DNA from: Stramonita haemastoma
Lineage: Eukaryota; Mollusca; Gastropoda; Neogastropoda; Muricidae
NCBI GenBank assembly: GCA_030674155.1
Contig: CM060317.1
Coordinates: 38,088,795 to 38,152,794, forward strand
Reading direction: 5' to 3'
Length of the DNA stretch: 64,000 bases
Position 1 is the first letter of the stretch. Each line of letters begins with the position of its first letter. Below the pieces are notes generated by a model that did no database searches, was not told the DNA's origin, and saw only the letters and a program-made list of their open reading frames with translations. This document shows, in pieces, positions 1-40,539 of the stretch. Made by a program: the position numbers and the translations under genes.

Positions 1-687
1 AGAACAAAACCGATAGACGTTACTTTATAAAAAAAGCATAGCTCGCAAAAGAATACAGCTTACAATATATCACCTTAATCTCTCCAAGGTCTTTTTTTGC
101 AAATAAGAGTGGGCTAGGGTGAGGCCATTATACAACAAAACAGAGTAAAAAATGATAGTAAATAAATACACTGAAGCCAAAAACAATACATAAAAAAACA
201 ACAACCGTACATGCTATTTGGATAACATGTAGAGCATTCACTAAGCAATGCAGTTTCCTTCCCTGTTAGATGCCTGCTTAGATCTCTAAGTTGTATGATA
301 TCATTTGATTTTGATCATACTCAAAATAATCTCTGCATACTGGACGTTTCATACCTTTTTCCAGTGTTTACCACACTATTCACCACCAGAGCTGAACAGT
401 GCAGGTTTCACACTGCAAGCACCAAAAGAATTTTATCAAAAAAGAATTTTTAAAAAGACAACAACACCCCTCCCCCTCCCAAGCTTGGTTGAGCATTTCA
501 CTGGAAACAAACAGCACCATGGAAGAAAGGGTTGAAGAAAGCAAAAAAGATTTTTTCAGCTATGGCATAGGAGGAAAGCAGATAATGAAAGGTAGCATAA
601 CATAACATTAAAAAAAAAAATGACAGCATAAAGTGAAGCACATCAACTGTGAAAGAGGGAGGAAAGAGTCAACAGAAAATATGGACA

Positions 688-872
<185 letters not shown>

Positions 873-1144
873 GGTAGTGTCAGAAAGTTAAAGAACAATT
901 CCATTCTTTCCACTTACAACCAAGTTTTATATCATCTTTATAAATAAATACCATTTTTAGTGGTGGTGTTTTAAAAAAAACCCAAAAAACTGACCACAAA
1001 TGCCATATCTGGTCTCTCATAGCCTAGGTAAAAAAAAAAAAAAGTCAAACAAATCACTCAGTCCTTTTAAAATTAACATCATTCCACTCTTTTAGTTATC
1101 AATCCATCCCATCACTAATGAATCCATTCCATAACTCATCAATC

Positions 1145-1496
1145 TGGCCCAGGTTAAAAACTGTGTCAGTTATTGATGTCAGCTAATTGCAAAGGCCTAC
1201 ATTAAAATATTGTTATGTTGTAAAATGTTGTGTTGAGATTGCCTTCGGCCATGACAAACTCTTAACCCAACAACCTGAACTCTTCTGTAGAGAAAAAAAA
1301 ATCCTCTGAAGTCAGAGTATGGCTACCTATAAGGCGAGGTACTTGAAAACAGTTGTACACGCAAACATCTCATTCAGTGTGCAATTTCAATCTCACAGCG
1401 ATTCCCAGGTGGGATGGGTGAGTCAGAGTGCACATTCTGGGTGACCCCCAGAGAGTAAAGCTGGGGAACACACAACAACAACAATGAATGCACAAC
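1145..1496 (+). mobile_element. SINE-D copy 1, inside a 20-bp minisatellite
   Basis: A 352-bp dispersed element flanked by a perfect 12-bp direct repeat, aactcatcaatc, at 1133-1144 and 1497-1508. It aligns along nearly its whole length with 6826-7185 and, in reverse, with 30730-30920. It begins tggcccagg and ends in an ACAACAAC-rich tail. No convincing tRNA-type box A and box B pair was seen, so the class of head is unknown. It splits the minisatellite, which appears on both sides. Confidence 0.85.
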
Positions 1497-1860
1497 AACT
1501 CATCAATCCACTTACTCAATCCTCAATCCACTATGGCATTCCTCAATCTACTTCATCTTTCTGTCATTGATCAATCAACTCCATCATTCCTCAATCCACT
1601 CCATCATTCTTCAGTCCATTCTGTCATTCTTAAGTCCACTCTGTCATTCTTAAGTCCACTCTATCATTCCTCAAGCCACTCTATCATTCCTCAATCCACT
1701 GTCATTCCTCAATCCATTCCATCACTCATCAAAGCCACTCTGTCATTCATCGAGCCACTCCATCATTCATCAATCCACTCTGTTATTCCTCAGTCCACTT
1801 TGTCATTCCTCAATCAATTCCATCACTCACCAACACACTTCGCCACTCACCACCTTCAAC
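1497..1860. repeat. 20-bp minisatellite
   Basis: About seventeen degenerate copies of a 20-bp unit close to ccatcattcctcaatccact. A few more degenerate copies lie left of the SINE-D insertion at about 1084-1144, so the original array spanned both sides. The 20-bp period is not a multiple of three. Confidence 0.85.
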
Positions 1861-2074
1861 TTGCTAAAAACCACAGTGCAGAAAATAGTAGGCACAGAGA
1901 TAACTTCTTTGGGATTAACAAAACCCGGTCCAGTACATATAAATACAGATACCCACCCCCTCAAAGAAAAACAATATACATCAACAAAAAATCAGTGACT
2001 GGAGTGAAGAGGAGCAGAGTAGCTGCCTTTCAATCCCCTTGCACTTCCAAGATGGCACAGAAACACTGCTACAA

Positions 2075-2166
<92 letters not shown>

Positions 2167-2179
2167 CATACATACATAC

Positions 2180-2245
<66 letters not shown>

Positions 2246-2246
2246 A
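2075..2246. repeat. Compound microsatellite (TACA)n-(TA)n-(TACA)n-(CA)n
   Basis: Four blocks of simple repeat in series. Confidence 0.97.
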
Positions 2247-2714
2247 GATGTTATCTTTTCTACATTCTGAACAAGAACACAACTGTTTCAACTAGACGTA
2301 TCTGTTCACAGTCTGCTTCTTTTCAGCTTCTTTTTCCCTCTGAAAACTTCTTCCATTTGGCAGATTTCTGCACAACGCAAAGACAAATTTCTGCCTGGAA
2401 ATAATGGGGAAAAGGGGCTGAAAAAGTGCAAACAACTAAGTAGATACTGTCAAAAAAGAAACCCAATAAAAAAAAAAAAATCCCAACAAAAAACCATGGC
2501 AATTGCATCTTGTGACTAGTTTATAGCATTCAACAAGTCGGACACAGTATAAACTGTTAAACGGTCAAACAGCAAACCACAAAATAATCATAAAACAGTA
2601 TTTTCCAGTGTTCGTGTCTGTGGTGCAAAACAGGGCATGGGGAGGGCGTTTGGGGGGGGTGGGGGGGGGTGGGAGGGGGGTTGAGGATTGGTGGCTTTAT
2701 ATGCAGTTGCCAAT

Positions 2715-2909
2715 TCAAAGTACACCAAAATGATGGCGAAAATTGAGCATCAGTGAAGTAAAGTCACCTGAGAGAAGAGCTGGGTCCATCTTCGGTGGGT
2801 GGGTACTGTCCTCCAGGGGGACTGGACAGCTCCCTAGTGGAATGCTGGCACTGGAACAGTGACTGACTGACATCAACCTGCTGTCACGTTCTTGGACAGC
2901 TTCAGAAGA
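2715..2909 (-). CDS. Possible terminal coding exon of unknown gene
   Basis: On the minus strand a good acceptor (pyrimidines then cccccag) at about 2910 is followed by 64 open codons ending at a TGA at 2715-2717. The peptide is rich in Ser and Pro and ends in FGVL. Base composition is more balanced than the AT-rich surroundings, which is what drew attention. I do not recognise the peptide, and no upstream exon that must join it was found. It could be a 3' exon of a neighbouring minus-strand gene, an alternative last exon of C1GALT1, or chance. Confidence 0.25.
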   Translation of the reverse strand, partial: SSEAVQERDSRLMSVSHCSSASIPLGSCPVPLEDSTHPPKMDPALLSGDFTSLMLNFRHHFGVL

Positions 2910-3997
2910 CTGGGGGAATGCCACGAAGCCAAATAGTTTAGTGAACATTACATGCACAAACACTTCCTTTCTCCACACACTCGGCAGAATGCACAAACAC
3001 TCCCTTTCTCCACACACTCAGCAGAATACAGATACAGGCACTCTACTTTCGCCCATCCCAACCCTCTCCCCCCCCCATCCCCCCCTCAACAATAACAAAA
3101 ACTCCAAACCAATCATGAACTCCCCCGCCTCCCCCCACCCCCAAAACCCCCCTAAATCATACACAATACAAATATGTGAATCATCTGTCCTTATAAAAAT
3201 ACAAACTATAAAAGTAACTTCAACTTTTTTTTTTTTAGTCGCTAACAGACAACAGCATTACCAATGATTGGTAAGGAAAAACACTAAATAGAAAAGAAAA
3301 CATTTTTTTCCCTGAAATTGGGGTTTTTACCACCAAAAAAAAAAGAAAAAAAGTGTTGCACCAAACCACAACTCACTGGTGCAAAAGCTCACAAAACAGA
3401 CATTTTTGTACCATACAAAATACTACTCCAAACAAGATGTAGATCTATCTGTCTAGACCCTAATGTTGCCTTATATAAAACTGAGACTTTCTCTATCAGA
3501 TGTGGTGAAATGAAAGCAGGGCTACTGTGTCATCCTTTGTGCGCTCATCAGATTAAATTTTTTAATATTTTTTTACCAAGGATAAATTCTTGCTGCCACT
3601 TACTTTTGGTCCTGTTACTAATCTTCACCATGGGGGGAATAAATGAAACTTAAGTTTACTCAACATGGAATTTATGATTTGCAGGAGAAAACACCACAAA
3701 AATGCACATACAAAAAACCCTCTATACATACATATCTGACCAAGAGCAGTTTTTCAAGTGTTCTCCCTGATTTGAAATAGGTGAGAAGATTCTCAGATGA
3801 AGTTGATAGCTTTCAACTGTGACTGTCATGGATTCTGCTGTTTCACTATCAATCATTGGCTTTACAAAAAAAAGACACCCCCCCCCCCCCCCCAAGTAAT
3901 TCTCTCAACATACGAGTGGCAAAGAGCTTGAGTTTGAGAGCATGCAGCACTACTGATATGTAGTAGCACTGTTGAGGGGTTAGGTAAAAAAAAAAAA

Positions 3998-4287
3998 AGG
4001 TAAAGGTATGCCCATGACCTATGCTGTTGATGGGGAGCAAGGTGTCGAGACCTCAGCTTCTCCAGGGGCCAACATATTGAGGGTGGCACCCATCTCCTCT
4101 CCCTCACTGCTTTACTTTCCCTGCTCTTAAAGAGGGCAGGTACCCATTTACAGTTGGTGAACTGGAGAACTGTATTGAGGCCAAGGAGCCCAAAATGTCA
4201 CCTATCCACTTGGTAACCACGCTCAATGCTGCTTAACCTTAGCTTGGGGAAAGCGAGTGCTCTGACCACTGAGCTACCCCACACAGC
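3998..4287 (-). mobile_element. SINE-C copy 1 (tRNA-derived)
   Basis: The right end, read on the minus strand, is tRNA-like: tagctcagtgg (box A) then gagcactcgctttcccc. The body aligns with 27505-27555 plus 27957-28175, sharing blocks such as ccaagtggat, taaatgggtacctgcc and tgaggtctc. The head is at high coordinates, so the element is on the minus strand. Confidence 0.8.
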
Positions 4288-5082
4288 AAAATATGGTTTC
4301 ACTTACTTACAGAGAGTAGAATCATAGAGGCTCTGCTTGTCCAGTTTTCTTACTTTTTCTTTACTTATGTATCACTAAAGCAAAATTCATTAGTTCATAA
4401 ACATAAAAAAAGGATGAACCTAAACATCATGATGCAATTCTTGGAAAAATAAGGGAGGCAGCAAAAAAAAAATTGCAATAGAATATTTAAAAAAAAATGT
4501 AAAGAACTGATACCTTCATCATTAGATTTTTAATACTCAGGGACCCTTTAGAAACTTAAAGAGCAAGAATGCAACCTACTTAAGAATTTTTTTTTTATCA
4601 GAAACTTTAAAATTCATCTCAATTTTTAACTATTGGGGATAACTATAGGATTATCTGCAACGAAAGAGCATTCACAACACTCTCAACAGCAAACTCATTA
4701 AAAAAGAAGATAACAAAAAATCAAGATAGTTGAAAACTGTTAAGTAACCAGAGAGAATAACAGGAAGGCAAGTAAACTGAGTTACTTTCCCTGCTCTTTT
4801 AACTTAATTGTCTATTTAATGGTTAGATCTGAAATAGATATGTATCCCATTATAACTAGTATTTTGTATGGAACAAAATCTGACTTTGGTCTTTGTTTTA
4901 ATCAGTGAGTCAAGCTTTAGGAGCTCTTAAACTGTAACTTTAACCAAACAACAGAACATAACAATTTAGAAAACTGTGTGAGTGGGTGATATGGATTTGG
5001 TTTTAACATGCAATCTTTTTTTTTCATTTTTTTTCTTCTGTTTTTGTTGGGAGTGGGAATCTGTAGCTGCTGTGTATGTAAT

Positions 5083-5084
<2 letters not shown>

Positions 5085-5162
<78 letters not shown>

Positions 5163-5284
5163 GTGGCGCACACGCATGCATCAGGTGCATACGTGTGTGC
5201 ATGCGTGTGTGTGTGTGGTGTGTGTGTGTGTGTGTGTGTGTTATAGTGTGTAAGTGTGTGTGTGTAAGTGTGTCAGTGTGTGTG
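5085..5284. repeat. (TG)n microsatellite
   Basis: A pure TG run to 5160, then imperfect TG with GTGCATGC-type interruptions. Confidence 0.95.
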
Positions 5285-5727
5285 TGATTACTATATATAT
5301 GTGTCTTGGTTTCTTTCCTATCTTTTATGAAATAGGAATCTACTATAAATTTTAATCATAAAACTGAATATTTTACAAAATCTAGGCCAACACCAATTAC
5401 AAAAAAATAAATCTTGATTACATTGGCACAATTCACACTCAAAAAGCATATATGCACATAACAGCAGCATACTTTGACATTTTCAAGACCACGGAATATT
5501 CATCCAAATACAAAATATCAAAAGAAAAACCTGTAGAACGTAATCAAACAATTGCACGAGAAGCAGATGTACACAGCACAGAAAACAATGACGGTAAGTT
5601 TAAAGTACTTTACACAGTTCTACAATTCCCAGGTCCCAATCATAACAGTTTAAATACTGTCGTTGACAATGGCGCCACACACAACCATTTAAAAAAAAAA
5701 AGAAAAAAAAAATTGTTTAAAACCTGG

Positions 5728-5994
5728 TTAACAAAACACACACAGTAACTGACGAATCTTGGTTAACTTCTGTTGATCAATAATACTTTTTCTTTCACCA
5801 GAAAAGACTTCTTTTTGCTTTTTACGACCTTTCCAGTGTCTTGTCACTTCCAGACACACTTTTCTCCTCTGTCTTTTATCACCAGCCACCTTCACAGAAT
5901 CTGCCAAACCAGAGGTGGTAGGGAGTTCGGACACGGGCCCTTTCTTTCTCTCTTTAGAACTGCTACTGCTACTTGTACGGATACCGGGCTCACA
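5728..5994 (-). other. In-frame open extension after the C1GALT1 stop
   Basis: Immediately after the TAG at 5995-5997, the C1GALT1 reading frame stays open for 88 sense codons to a TAA at 5728. The predicted peptide starts with a Ser-rich stretch and then becomes strongly basic (Lys, Arg, many charged residues), which looks more like a coding tail than AT-rich untranslated sequence. It could be the real C-terminus if the TAG is an assembly or allelic change, a readthrough product, or plain 3' UTR. Human C1GALT1 has a shorter charged tail, so homology does not settle it. Confidence 0.35.
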
Positions 5995-20635
<14,641 letters not shown>

Positions 20636-20984
20636 ATTGACAATGTTCGTTGGCCTAGGCCTAGCCTATCTCTGGTTTGTCTCGGAGTGACATTCCTTGG
20701 TTCAAGTAAGGTAACTCCTGTCTGAATTCCAAGCTGCATGCGGAGTCGTGTAGCAATGTAACTTTAGTTCAAAGCGAAACATGTCATGCAAATCCACGAA
20801 ACTATCCGTGAAATCAAATATTGACGCAGTCAGTGTTGTATGTGAGTTGGATTGTCTTTTTCGCGCTTTGCATTATGATTTTATGATTATCTTTTCAGTT
20901 ATTATCACAAAAATATAATGGTGATCGTAACTGTATTGATTTATTATTTGTATTTTTTAAAATTATTTTATTATTATTTTTATT
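20636..20984. other. C1GALT1 upstream flank, likely promoter region
   Basis: No repeats and more CG dinucleotides than the surroundings (for example tttttcgcgctttgc near 20858). No TATA box stands out. It is placed here only because it precedes the start codon and may also serve the divergent BBS12 side; no defined site can be proved. Confidence 0.3.
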
Positions 20985-21212
20985 TTATTTATTCTTTTAT
21001 ATCGAGGATAACGGAATAAGCAAACATGTGCTTTTTTTCATCCGGTCCCCGTGTGTATGCAGTTTTGTAAATATTGTCATCTGTTCCCACCGGCACACGA
21101 TGGCCTACTCTTACGAATAGCGGAACAGGATTTAACGTGTGCGCAAGATGTTCTGCGTGCGTTCGCACACGGGGCCTCGGTTTAAAGTCTCATCCGAAGG
21201 ACTAGCTCCAGA
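20985..21212 (-). mobile_element. SINE-B, head missing
   Basis: Has the tail and middle: ataacggaataagc, tatgcagttttgtaaatatt and ggggcctcggtttaaagtct. It stops at ggactagctcc before the tRNA-like head. Confidence 0.85.
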
Positions 21213-21369
21213 CAAATAAATGAATGAATGAATGAATCTGAGATTTAAATCTTTTAAAGAGCCATAAAAAAACGTCACACCCATAGGCATTGTGTGGTAA
21301 GAAAGTTTGGTAGGTTGTGGAGTGGGAACGGACAAGAAAACAACTAATTTCAAGATCTACAACCATAGT

Positions 21370-21505
21370 ACTTGTCACATACACACAATACACTATGCAG
21401 AAGCACACAAAGAAACACAGCACATCTGAAACACACACACACACTCACACACATGCCACAAACACACACACACACAGCACACCTGAAACACACACACACA
21501 CACAC

Positions 21506-21564
<59 letters not shown>

Positions 21565-21645
21565 CACGCACGCACATACGCACGCACGCACATGCCTCAC
21601 ACACACATGCCTCACACACACACGCATGCCTCACACACACACACA

Positions 21646-21700
<55 letters not shown>

Positions 21701-21756
21701 CCTTACACAAACACACACACGTACACAGGTACACACACATACACACACACACACAC

Positions 21757-21803
<47 letters not shown>
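21370..21803. repeat. Large imperfect (CA)n microsatellite
   Basis: About 430 bp of CA with ACGCACGC, CATGCCTCACACA and similar variants. Confidence 0.95.
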
Positions 21804-21804
<1 letters not shown>

Positions 21805-21869
21805 CTTAATAGCTTACTCAAATTGAAACAGTCAGGATCAAAAGACCTTGAATAAAATCGATAGTAAGA

Positions 21870-23635
21870 TATAAAAAATCAGTGCATCTGCTATAAGCGA
21901 TACCCTAACATACATTATTACATATTTGACTTGTGTATTGACAAACATTATTTCCCATTGAAATTTAAACAAGCAAAAGTAATACCCTTACCAAATCAGG
22001 AGACTGAACCAATCTGTTGAACTATAGACCAATATCCATACTGTCAGTCCTATCTAAACCATTAGAAAAACATATACATTTTCACTTACATTCTCATTTT
22101 AAAATATATGATCTAATTAATGAAAAGCAGTCAGGCTTTCGTGATAACCACTCTTGCCATACAGCCTTAATACAAGTAATTGAGCATTGTCTTTTGAATA
22201 TCAATAATAATGAAATTACAGTAGTTCATTTTCTAGACTTTGCCTTTGACGTTATTAGCCACTCTCTCCTCATAAAAAAACTAAAATGCTATAAAATCTC
22301 CAACCAAGCATTATCATTTTTAGACTCATTTCTCACTAATTGCCATCAGCTTGTTGAAATCGGGCCTAGGAGGTCAACCTTATTACCTTTAAAATATGGA
22401 ATACTACAGGGATCAATACTAGGACCTCTTTTTTTTCTATTTATTTTAACGACCTACCTCTGCATATCCATTGTTCAAGTCAAATGTTTGCTGATGATAC
22501 ATAAATTCAATGTAACAATGATGATCCAAACTAGCTTGTGAATGATATACAGGCAGATATCAATAAACTTATTGAATGGACAGAACTCAATCATATGTCT
22601 CTTAATTCAAATAAAACAAAATGTATGTTTATAACCACTCGGCAAAAAAGACAGAAATTGTGTTCTCCATTCAGGCCAATATATATCCATGGACAACAAA
22701 TTGAAGAAGTAGTCTCACACAAAGTACTAGGTGCAGTGATTGACAACGACTTGTCTTGGTCAGATCACATAGCCACATTAGGAAAACAAATCTCTGTAAG
22801 ATTATATCAACTTAGAAAAATCAAGAATTTCCTAAATCTACAGTCGGGAAAACTATTCTATCACGCCCATATTTATCTCTTATAAATTATGTTTCTATCT
22901 TATGGGATAGTGTAAGTGAAACAAACCTAAAGCATATCAACGCCCTGCACAAAAGAGCTGTGAAACTAATCCGTTTGAACCCTAATACACTGACCACCAC
23001 CAACTACAAAGAACTAGACATTCTTCCACTCAAAGACAGACTGCAGTTCAACAAGTATCTATGTATACATGTACAATATATTAAACGGGAAAGCCCCAAA
23101 GAAAATCTTGGAAAAATTTGCTGTCAATAAAAACAGGCCTACCCATAGACTGTTTCTGTCCAGGCCCCATAATAATCTCTTTAAATCAAGCCTTGCTTAT
23201 TCAGGAAGAACATTGTGGAATAAACTGCCGTCCTTTCTAAAATCAGTTCCTTCAAAACAAATGTTTAAGATACTTTTGAAGAAACATCTGATGGACAAAT
23301 TGTAAGTCCACCCTTATGTTCGACACATTTGGCTGCTTTGTTGATATTCATACCTATGTTTTGTATTTCTGTTATTTTGTATGTATGTCTTGAGTATGTT
23401 ACTGTCTTGAGTTTGTTATCTTGTGAGATTCTGTTTGGATGAAAATCCTCACTTTATTTTAGTTTTCAACCAAGGTTGATATTTGTCTCTGATTGTTTTA
23501 GAAGTCTAATTTTCTTGATTTTTTTGTGAGGGCAGGATGAAAAAAAGTTGTGTAAACTTAATCTTTTACCCTCAATAAAGATCATTTTGACTTGACTTGA
23601 CTTGACTTGACTTGACTTGACTTGACTTGACTTGA
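21870..23635 (+). pseudogene. Decayed jockey-like LINE with TTGAC tail
   Basis: A plus-strand non-LTR reverse transcriptase remnant. Blocks in order: ISDTLTYIIT, NYRPISILSVLSKPLEKHI, LINEKQSGFRDNHSCHTAL, LDF then AFDVISHSLL (the DFxKAFD motif with loss), LQGSILGPLFF, FADDT (frame changed), LNHMSLNSNKTKCM, HINALHKRAVKLIR, LPLKDRLQFNKY and the C-terminal TLWNKLPSFLKS. Several frameshifts and stops, such as the TAA just after FADDT at about 22501, rule out function. The 5' end is truncated. The 3' end runs into ten or so TTGAC pentamers at 23585-23635, next to a CA block. It lies between C1GALT1 and BBS12. Confidence 0.9.
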
Positions 23636-23644
23636 CCACACACA

Positions 23645-23675
<31 letters not shown>

Positions 23676-23678
23676 ACA

Positions 23679-23709
<31 letters not shown>

Positions 23710-23715
23710 CCTACA

Positions 23716-23760
<45 letters not shown>

Positions 23761-23854
23761 CACACACACACACTCACACAGAGTGACACACATGCATGCA
23801 TGCTGCACACACAACACACACACACACACACACACAACACACACACCTACACAC

Positions 23855-23917
<63 letters not shown>

Positions 23918-23960
23918 CACAACACAACCACACAACACACACACACAGTGTGTGTGTGTG
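23636..23960. repeat. (CA)n microsatellite next to the LINE tail
   Basis: CA runs with AACA and CTCA interruptions, ending in a short inverted TG block (acacacagtgtgtgtg) at about 23939-23964. Confidence 0.95.
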
Positions 23961-23964
23961 TGTA

Positions 23965-25083
23965 TGTTACTTTTTTTATTTGAATGTTAATGTCATAAGA
24001 GAGTTTGCTGCCCCAGATTTTCTCAAACTTTACAGAGCAGAGTCAGGCATATTTCCTTTTAAAGATTCTTTTGAAATAATGCGTTAAGAAAAAAACAAAA
24101 GATGGAATGATAGTAACTAACTATTTTTACAGGCAAAAGCACCTTGTCAGACAATATTGAAATCTAGAAGCATTTTATGATTTGTAAGTTAACTACACAC
24201 CATAGAATTGGGCAAGTATTTGAATTGAATTGAATATTACATTCAGTCATGGCAGATTTTTCTGTGTAAATTTGGGGTGCTCTCCTATATATATAAATAC
24301 ATACACACACACACACACACACAATATATATTATTATATATATGATATATATTATATATATATATATTATTATATATATATATATATATATAAAACACCT
24401 TGGGTTGGTGACTCACTCAGTCTGGCTCCACAGCTGAGCTAAGTACTGTTGTTAGTAGGGGGCTTAGTAGGTGGTGTGCTGCATATGTTAGCTCAGAACA
24501 GGAACCACTGAACACCACCAAAATGACCCAGCAGCAGTGCAGGGCCCCTCTGGCTGGTGACCTCATGGTGGCCTAATATTGATTGGCTCCCTGTAGACTT
24601 GTGACCCAAAAAGCTCCATCCTACTCACAGCAATAACATTAATCAATGGAAATAGACATTAATGATCAACAACAACAACAAAAAGAGGGAATAAGTGACC
24701 AACACAACAATATTAAAAAAAACAACCAAAAAACCCCCATCAGCAATATAGACTAAAAAAAAAAACATAGCCTAAAAACAAGAAAGCCACCTAACATGGA
24801 GAAGTCAGCATTAACTACGACCCAAGAAAAGGAAAAGGAAGAATATGGAGAAAATTCAGGATCACATAATTGCTTCTTCCCCATTACTAGACTCTCTAAT
24901 TTAACAACTTACAGGTAGGTGTAGTTAAAAATTCATAAATTAACAACAAATAAAGGAAATTAAAAAAAAAAGAAGTGAAAAGGCAGTGCATGAACTTTTA
25001 TGTGTACTTAAGCAATTTGCTTAAATACAGTGCTTTCAGACTGAATAAATATATATATATATATATTTTTTTTTTTTTTACAG
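23965..25083. other. Intergenic or 5' region of BBS12
   Basis: Contains a SINE-A scrap at 24232-24290, AT repeats at 24325-24395, and a dispersed repeat at 24471-24616 that recurs at 47229-47372. The BBS12 start exon should lie here or further left but could not be recognised. Confidence 0.5.
24471..24616 (+). repeat. Dispersed repeat F, copy 1
   Basis: Shares blocks gacccagcagcagtgc, gcccctctggctggtg and ggctccctgt with 47229-47372, both on the plus strand. Confidence 0.8.
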
Positions 25084-37710
<12,627 letters not shown>

Positions 37711-38364
37711 GCTTGAAAATCTTCTGGTCTGTTCTTCAGTCATGGCAGCTTTGGTTGTAAATTTTGGCATGTGGAAAAGAAAAGCCATTGTATTCTCCCA
37801 CCATTAACCTCTTTACTGCGCTGCTGACAAACAATGTTTGTCATAGACACTAACACCAGCAATGCTCAGTCGACGATTGCTGTTCGTCATGATTCAACGC
37901 TCTTTCTGTTTTGTCCAGCGTGTGCCTGAGCAAAATATGATAGCAGCGAAAAGGTTAAGGTGCTGCATTCCAACTTTGGGGATGTAGTTGGGAATTGAAC
38001 CTATCAATTTTGCCAGGACAGAAAGGAGGTACCTCCCTACTCTTTCGATTGTCATGGGTTCTTTTGACATGCACAAGTCTGTAAGCATATGGGTCTGACT
38101 GGTTTAGAGTCTCCTCCTTCAGTTTGATTTTCTAGTCAAACTTGGAAGAAACGACAAGATTGGGGATTGAATCTTGAATCTCCTGGTTTACTTGTTAGGC
38201 AAGTGAATGTCTAAATCAATCATCCTGCCACCGTTTTTGGTTTGTGTGTATGTGTGTATGTGTTTTTAAAGAGAGAGATTGTATGTGTAAGTGTTTGAGA
38301 GTGTGTGCATATGTGCATGGGTGTGTGTGTGTGTGTGTGGTGTGTGTGTGTGTGTTTATTATAT

Positions 38365-38705
38365 TTATTTATTTTTTCATATCGACGATAATGGAATAGG
38401 TGCTCATGTACTTTTTTTCATCCAGTCCCCGTGTGTATGCAGTTTTGTAAATATTGTCATCTGTTCCCATCAGCACACAGTGGCCTACTCTTACAAAAAG
38501 TGGAACAGGATTTAATGTGTGCGCAAGATGTTCTGCGTGCGTTTGCACACGGGGCCTTGGCTTACAGTCTCATCCAAAGGACTTTTGGGGGAGTGGAGTG
38601 GGCACTGATGTTAACTCCAGGGAAAAATCCTCTCGAACGGGAATCAAACTCGGGTCATCAAATTGCAAACGCAATGTTCTGACCACTAGGCTATCCCATC
38701 CCTCC
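38365..38705 (-). mobile_element. SINE-B, full copy (tRNA-derived)
   Basis: A full body with the head at right: on the minus strand tagcctagtggtcagaac and a degraded box B. It is flanked by TG repeats on both sides. Confidence 0.88.
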
Positions 38706-39407
38706 TGTGTGTGTGTGTGTGTGTGTGTGTGTTCATAGGCTATATTTGCAGCACATAACAATTGTCTGTTAAATTGTACACTACATAGACTTGTACTTAT
38801 CCTGAAGAACTTGAAGAGAATAAACATGTGGTAGCTATGGCAGTCCACTTGATAGAATAGAAAACTACTCAGCGAGTTCAATCAAAAGACAAACTTTGCA
38901 TGGTGAGTGCTCCATTGCTCATTTGTGTTGTCATATTTACTAAGGCAGCTCATGATAGCACAGGGGGACGTGGACAGGGGTAGCATATAAACATTTTGAA
39001 GCTTGCATAAGTGCAGTATGGAAGACTGCATGTTTAAATTGTATCCAGCTTTTTTTTCTTGTCCATAAAAAGAACAAGACTCTGTGAATGTTTTATTCTC
39101 CCACTATTTGTATTTGCTGTCTAAGCCTGGTTTCAACATCATTTAGTGAAAAAGATTATTTTAAATTTTGTTAATGATACATGATGTAAAAGGTTACCCA
39201 CCTCCAAAAAAACAAATCATGATGCCTCCTGTTGATTAAATACTTTTATATTTCTAATTCTTTTACTGTTTTTGCTTTGTTTGTTTGTATGTTTATTGTT
39301 TAACACATTTTGTCCTAAAGATTCTGCTGGTTAGAAAAGACATCAAACTCCATTATTCGATATGAAGTTTTCAACTGTGGGTTTGTGGTTTTTTTTTTTT
39401 TTTTTTT

Positions 39408-39760
39408 GCTCATCGGCTACAGCTCCAGGCTTTATCAATGGTAAGATTTTGCATATGTAACCGTTTTTGCCCACCATGAAGGTAGCTGCATTCCAACTCC
39501 AAAGATATATGCTGGGTTTTGTTTGTGTTTCTGTAACCCATCAAGCAATGACATGAATTACAGGATCTCTTATGTGCATATTTGATCTTCTGCATGGGTA
39601 TACACATGAGAGAGTTAAGGCACTAGCAGGTCTGTATTTGAAATTGACCTGGGAGATCATAAAAATCCTTACCTTTAATTCACCAGAGAGCACAAGATTC
39701 AAACCTATGACATCATGGACCCATGGGATTGAAGTCAAATGGTCTTAACCTCTTGGCTCC
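39408..39760 (-). mobile_element. SINE-like repeat with the shared module
   Basis: The left end is the shared module in reverse (ctacagctccaggc to ccaactccaaag). The right end looks like a decayed tRNA head. It resembles, in reverse, 40540-40922 (gggagatcataaaaatcc against ggattttatgatctccc). Confidence 0.7.
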
Positions 39761-40539
39761 AGTGTCTGTAAACTGCAAATAATTTTCTTCAGTAGTTCTA
39801 GCTCTCTCAGTTTCTTCTCAGAATGGTGGATGCCTAAAGAGGAGCAGCAGTTATTGCTTTTATTTTCTTCACAGGAATTAAGTATAAATAAAGAAAAAAA
39901 CATTTATTGCTCTTATTTCCCTTTTAGTGATGATGCGAACATGAAGTGGACCAGTACTTCTAGCATTTACATTCTTCCTGGCAATGATTCATAACTAAGA
40001 AACAAGTGAAGATATTATCTTGCCTTTGCTCGGCACTGCGAATGGCAACACATTTGAACTTTTTTTTTTTTGGCACAAAAATGTATCTCAAGTTTATTTC
40101 TATCCTTGAAGAAATTACATTCAAATAGACAAGCTTTGATTGTCAAGAGTTTGCAAAGAGGCTTTTGTCGCAGATCAATTTCAAGAAGGTCTAAGGTATT
40201 GAATCTAATAGTTCTTTAAAAAAACAAACACAACCACCACCACCCCCACCACCCCTTCTGAAAATTGCCCATACAGATTTCTGTTTAAAATGGATAGAAT
40301 ATCACCCATCTCTCATTTCTTATGAAATAAACAAAAGGCATCTCCCAACTAAAGGTTGTTTTTGTTGTAGGAAAAAAATGTGTGGAAAAGCAACACCCCT
40401 GTAGGCAATTCTTTGCACATCCCTTCTCTCCTGACTTTCACAGAGTATCTTAGGTAAGTTGGACCTGGGGGAGTCCATCCTCACCAAGTCAATTTGTATG
40501 TAGGAATAATCATAATCATGATCATGACATCATTACCAC

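Larger units (their letters stand above)
2910..5727. other. Gene-free stretch
   Basis: AT-rich intergenic sequence with homopolymers (for example a C run near 3879-3893), SINE-C at 3998-4287 and a TG block at 5085-5284. Nothing else was identified. Confidence 0.55.

Noticed and set aside
1488..2270. A 260-codon plus-strand open frame
   Set aside because: It runs through the 20-bp minisatellite and then TACA/TA/CA repeats; the peptide is a by-product of tandem repeats with no domain.
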